A DNA stretch of 64,000 nucleotides, taken from positions 2,822,001-2,886,000 of the forward strand of contig NZ_CP065546.1 in assembly GCF_015999545.1 (NCBI RefSeq), read 5' to 3'. Source of the DNA: Lysinibacillus sp. JNUCC-52 (GTDB lineage Bacteria > Bacillota > Bacilli > Bacillales_A > Planococcaceae). Below, piece after piece: positions 60,722 to 64,000 of the stretch. A model generated the notes under the pieces. That model saw nothing but the letters and a program-made list of their open reading frames with translations. It was not told the origin of the DNA and made no database searches. The number at the start of each line of letters is the position of its first letter. Positions within the stretch are counted from its first letter, which is position 1. The position numbers and the translations under genes were made by a program.

Positions 60722-61007
60722 AGTTATTCTCCCCTTATATTAAAATCGTGCGCTATAAGAGTATATGAAATATATAAAAATAAATAAGTGACAGGCACGG
60801 AAACAATTATGAAAATAAACGCACTGCGCGCGTAGGGAAATTTCGATTAATTAGATTAGCTGAAACTTCCTCTCTGTGGGGTTTTATGTATGGTTGTTCT
60901 AGGGAAAACAACTAGAGTTGGACTAAGTAAATTTAATCTGTTAATTTCAATTCCACCATTATACTGTTAATATAACAATATGACAGTAAAAAAAGTAGGG
61001 GGATTAA

Positions 61008-63758
61008 ATGTATAAAAAGATAAAAATCGGTATACGTACCAAGATTATCCTCGGTTATGTAGTTATTATTCTTTGTTTACTTGCATCTGTGATTATATTA
61101 AATAATCAAATTACTTCCCTACAACAGGAAAGAAATCACATTATTAAATATGATTCACAAGTACAAACACTTACTAATCGTATTGAAAAATATATTTTAG
61201 ATATGGAATCGAGCCAACGAGGCTATATGATTACCGGTGATTCGAGCTACTTAGAACCTTACAATAATGCCGAGGAAAATTGGAAGCTTGATTTTAATGA
61301 ACTATATCAGCTATTAGAAGATAGGGGGAACCAACAGGAGAAGTTAGATGCTATTAAAGTAACGATTGAGCATTGGATTGCAACTTCTGGGGAACCGACA
61401 ATAAGACTGAAAAAAGAAAATAATACGGAAGCATTAAATGAATTTTTCAAAGTAGACGTTGGTCGTAAAGATATGGAAACGATGCGCAATCAGTTTGATT
61501 CTTTCCGTTTAGACGAGAATACGTTAACACAAAGTAAGGCCAAGCAGCTGGATAAGAAAAATAGTAATTTAACATCTGGCTTGTTCGGCATACTAGTACT
61601 TGTATCTCTTATCTCAATCGTCATTGCTAGTGGGATTTCACGGTCAATTGTTAAAACAATGAAGGAAGTCACACAAACAATTAAAGTAATGGCGGCTTCT
61701 AAGGGAGACTATAAAACTAGAATTTATGTGAAAACTAACGATGAAATCAGTGATCTTGCAGACGCTACAAATGAGTTGCTGGATACATTTGAACGAAGAG
61801 AATGGTTGCAAGCCAATCTTGCTGAAATTGTGACTAAATATCAAGGTATTTCAGCTATTACGAAATTGGCGGAAACTTTCCTTTCCGAAATGTCGCACAA
61901 GACAGGGTCTTCATTTGGAGCATTTTATGTTAGGGAAATGCATAATGGCGATGTCCATTTTGTAAAGAAAGCAGCCTTTGCAGATGCTGGAGATAATGTT
62001 GGGATAGAGAAATTTAAAATTGGACAAGGTTTAATTGGCCAATGTGCACAGGAAAAACGAGTTTTCATAAACAGTGATATTTCTCAGGATTATCGTTTAA
62101 TAGGCACAGGCTTAGGAGAAGCGCCACCGAAGAGCATTTTTGTCTTCCCGATTATATTCGAGGATGAAGTGATAGCTGTCGTAGAATTAGCGACAATGAC
62201 TAGCTACACAGCGCTACAGAAAGAATTAGTAAATCAAGTAATTGAAACATTTGGTCTAACGGTTAATAGCATTTTAGGCCGCATGGAAATTGTACGTTTA
62301 CTAAATGAATCGAGAGCTATGACAGAGGAGTTACAAGTTCAATCTGAAGAGCTACAAACGCAATCGGAAGAATTACAAATGCAAACAGAAGAACTAACAA
62401 TGATTAATGAACAGCTAGAGGAAAGAACAAAAGATGCTGAAATTAAAACACAAGAGTTAGAAAAAGCTAAAAAAGAATTAGAAGATAGTTCTGAGCAACT
62501 TGTATTACATTCTAATTATAAATCTCAATTTTTAGCTAATATGTCTCACGAATTACGAACACCATTGAATAGCATTTTAATATTATCTGAAATGTTATCT
62601 GAGAATGGTAATAATAATTTAACAGAAGAAGAAATGGAATTTGCGAGAGTTATTCATTCATCTGGTGAGGATTTACTCGTATTAATTAATGATATTTTAG
62701 ATATATCAAAAGTCGAGGCTGGGAAAATTGAAATTATTTTCGACGAAGTGAACATGAGTGAAATGCCGACACAAATAGAGCAAATCTTTGCTCCAGTAGC
62801 AAAGAAAAAAAATCTAGATTTGCAAATATCGAAGGCAGCAAATGTTTCTGACATTTTCTATACAGATGAAAAGAGATTCCAGCAAGTTGTAAAAAATTTA
62901 TTATCAAATGCATTAAAATTTACAGAACAAGGCTATGTGCATGTAGATATCAAGCAACTTGACCTTGAACAGTTATCAACGAATATGCAAGATGTAAGCT
63001 CGGAATGGCTTGAAATTACAGTAACTGACACAGGAATAGGTATTCCAAAGGACAAACATCAGTTAATCTTTGAATCATTCCAGCAAGCAGATGGTGCTAC
63101 TGTAAGAAAATATGGTGGAACAGGGCTAGGTTTATCCATTTGTAGAGAGTTTGCAAAATTACTAGGTGGTTGGGTTTCATTACAAAGTGAAGAAGGAAAG
63201 GGCAGTAGCTTCTCGCTTACTATTCCAAGTTTACCGAATGGCTTAAATAATACGCCGACGATTGATTCTGCTATTGTCGAAGTAGTGGCTACTCTAGAAG
63301 CTCCTGAAGTAGTAGAAGAGCTACAGGAGCAAGAGGGTGAAAACGATCTTGTCTCTACACAGGAAGTTGATGTGTTCCAAGGGAAAAATATATTAATTGT
63401 AGATGATGATTATCGAAATATTTATGCTTTGAAAGCAGCTCTTGAAAAGAGGGGCATGAATATTCTCGTTGCAAAAGATGGATTAGAATGTTTAGAGATT
63501 ATGGAAACGAATAATAAAATAGATCTTATTCTCATGGATATCATGATGCCAAATATGGATGGATATGAAACGATGTCTATCATTCGAACAAAAATGAAGC
63601 TTACAGATTTACCTATTGTCGCTTTGACGGCGAAAGCAATGAAAACGGATCGTGATAAATCTTTAGAGGCGGGAGCTTCTGATTATATTAGTAAGCCATT
63701 AAATTTAGATCAATTAGAATCGGTATTACGCGTATGGCTAGTTTCTAAAGGGAGTTAG
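61008..63758 (+). CDS. hybrid sensor kinase: CHASE3-HAMP-GAF-HisKA-HATPase-REC
   Basis: 916 residues. Helix 1 (about 13-31), an extracytoplasmic CHASE3 domain (about 40-185), helix 2 (about 188-208), HAMP (about 210-262), GAF (about 280-425), a Glu/Gln/Leu coiled coil with repeated SEELQ(T/M)Q(S/T)EEL (about 430-500), HisKA with phospho-His in MSHELRTPLNS, HATPase_c (NLLSNALKF, DTGIGIP, GTGLGLS) and a terminal receiver (VDDDY, LMDIMMPNMDG, KPLN). AGTAGGGGG is 5 bases before the ATG. A CheR-type gene follows 6 bases later, implying a phosphorelay with methylation-type signalling. The input is not evident. Confidence 0.93.
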   Translation: MYKKIKIGIRTKIILGYVVIILCLLASVIILNNQITSLQQERNHIIKYDSQVQTLTNRIEKYILDMESSQRGYMITGDSSYLEPYNNAEENWKLDFNELYQLLEDRGNQQEKLDAIKVTIEHWIATSGEPTIRLKKENNTEALNEFFKVDVGRKDMETMRNQFDSFRLDENTLTQSKAKQLDKKNSNLTSGLFGILVLVSLISIVIASGISRSIVKTMKEVTQTIKVMAASKGDYKTRIYVKTNDEISDLADATNELLDTFERREWLQANLAEIVTKYQGISAITKLAETFLSEMSHKTGSSFGAFYVREMHNGDVHFVKKAAFADAGDNVGIEKFKIGQGLIGQCAQEKRVFINSDISQDYRLIGTGLGEAPPKSIFVFPIIFEDEVIAVVELATMTSYTALQKELVNQVIETFGLTVNSILGRMEIVRLLNESRAMTEELQVQSEELQTQSEELQMQTEELTMINEQLEERTKDAEIKTQELEKAKKELEDSSEQLVLHSNYKSQFLANMSHELRTPLNSILILSEMLSENGNNNLTEEEMEFARVIHSSGEDLLVLINDILDISKVEAGKIEIIFDEVNMSEMPTQIEQIFAPVAKKKNLDLQISKAANVSDIFYTDEKRFQQVVKNLLSNALKFTEQGYVHVDIKQLDLEQLSTNMQDVSSEWLEITVTDTGIGIPKDKHQLIFESFQQADGATVRKYGGTGLGLSICREFAKLLGGWVSLQSEEGKGSSFSLTIPSLPNGLNNTPTIDSAIVEVVATLEAPEVVEELQEQEGENDLVSTQEVDVFQGKNILIVDDDYRNIYALKAALEKRGMNILVAKDGLECLEIMETNNKIDLILMDIMMPNMDGYETMSIIRTKMKLTDLPIVALTAKAMKTDRDKSLEAGASDYISKPLNLDQLESVLRVWLVSKGS

Positions 63759-63764
63759 AACAGT

Positions 63765-64000
63765 ATGGATAATCAATTCCAAAATTTTGAGCTAAAGCAG
63801 CAAATGAATAAGCATGCGAATATGGAAATTGAGTTACTACTCGAAGCAGTCTATCGTTTATCAGGTTTTGACTTTCGACAATATAATCAATCTTCTATTT
63901 CTCGTAGAATATACAATCGAATGAGGGTTAGTAATATTCCAACGATTTCTCGTGTACTGGAAAAGGTTATACACGAAGAAGATTTTTTGGAGCAGCTATT
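63765..64000 (+). CDS. CheR-type methyltransferase, 3'-truncated by window end
   Basis: Begins with ATG at 63765, AAAGGGAG upstream, and is open to the end of the window (78 codons). Residues 19-78 (NMEIELLLEAVYRLSGFDFRQY, SSISRRIYNRM) match the N-terminal helical domain of CheR-like protein-glutamate methyltransferases, with the typical two-Arg RR. The SAM-binding domain is beyond the window. Six bases separate it from the hybrid kinase stop, so both are in one operon. Confidence 0.83.
   Translation, partial: MDNQFQNFELKQQMNKHANMEIELLLEAVYRLSGFDFRQYNQSSISRRIYNRMRVSNIPTISRVLEKVIHEEDFLEQL

Noticed and set aside
1-64000. CRISPR arrays, tRNA or rRNA genes, IS elements, prophage genes
   Set aside because: None seen: no spaced direct repeats of CRISPR form, no cloverleaf with CCA-type acceptor, no transposase, integrase or phage structural reading frame.

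Overview
The window is a chromosomal segment of a low-GC, spore-former-type Firmicute, most probably Lysinibacillus (sphaericus/fusiformis group). The strongest pointer is the 396-residue LysM-LysM-M14 carboxypeptidase at 59.5-60.7 kb. From memory it matches the length, domain order and much of the sequence of the gamma-D-glutamyl-L-diamino acid endopeptidase I described from Bacillus (now Lysinibacillus) sphaericus. A gntRKPZ operon with the exact B. subtilis GntR operator, a YocH-like LysM/3D protein, YesM/YesN-type regulators and HelD agree with this. I see no phage, IS element, CRISPR array, tRNA or rRNA. The window looks like ordinary chromosome with many short operons, most closed by clear hairpin-plus-T terminators.

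Layout. 0-7.3 kb: 3' end of a polar amino acid ABC ATPase, a LysM/3D wall protein, a very large secreted subtilase ending in 41 Gly-Asn repeats, and a small multicopper oxidase. 7.3-12.7 kb: deoD, a cluster of tiny zinc-ribbon/TM2/DUF2085 membrane proteins, MazG-like and LOG-family nucleotide enzymes, a DHFR-like reductase and a two-repeat DUF4822 lipoprotein. 12.7-17.4 kb: a histidine kinase, response regulator and ankyrin lipoprotein operon, then an MFS carrier. 17.5-19.1 kb: an alkyltransferase-like protein and a DUF3841 gene, with a 67-bp exact direct repeat on either side of the latter.

19.1-22.9 kb is the most interesting part. A leftward operon encodes a DUF3100 membrane protein, a second small membrane protein, a Trz/Atz-type amidohydrolase and a TauE/SafE permease. 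It lies behind a purine riboswitch aptamer of the guanine type, with a matching terminator and antiterminator, and just upstream are two inverted CGAAC half sites resembling PurR boxes. This points to a purine-controlled uptake/deamination module that I do not recognise as described.

23-31.6 kb: large catalase (possible SigB promoter), SDR with TetR regulators, a DHA2 drug exporter, and HelD. 31.6-36.7 kb: gluconate operon gntR-gntK-gntP-gntZ. 36.8-46.3 kb: ECF sigma/anti-sigma pair, a YhgE/Pip protein with divergent LysR, and a second LysR divergent from a YfcC carrier plus AbgB-type amidohydrolase under a perfect cre site. 46.3-50.2 kb: small proteins of unknown function and a YesM/YesN-type two-component pair. 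50.3-50.8 kb: three tandem 184-bp palindromic repeats. 50.8-53.2 kb: ccdA, a TlpA-like thioredoxin and lipoprotein MsrAB, a surface methionine-sulfoxide repair system. 53.4-60.7 kb: MFS exporter, bactofilin-like protein with MarR, a PadR-controlled membrane-protein cluster with a serine hydrolase, and the endopeptidase. 61-64 kb: hybrid sensor kinase followed by the start of a CheR-type gene that runs off the window.
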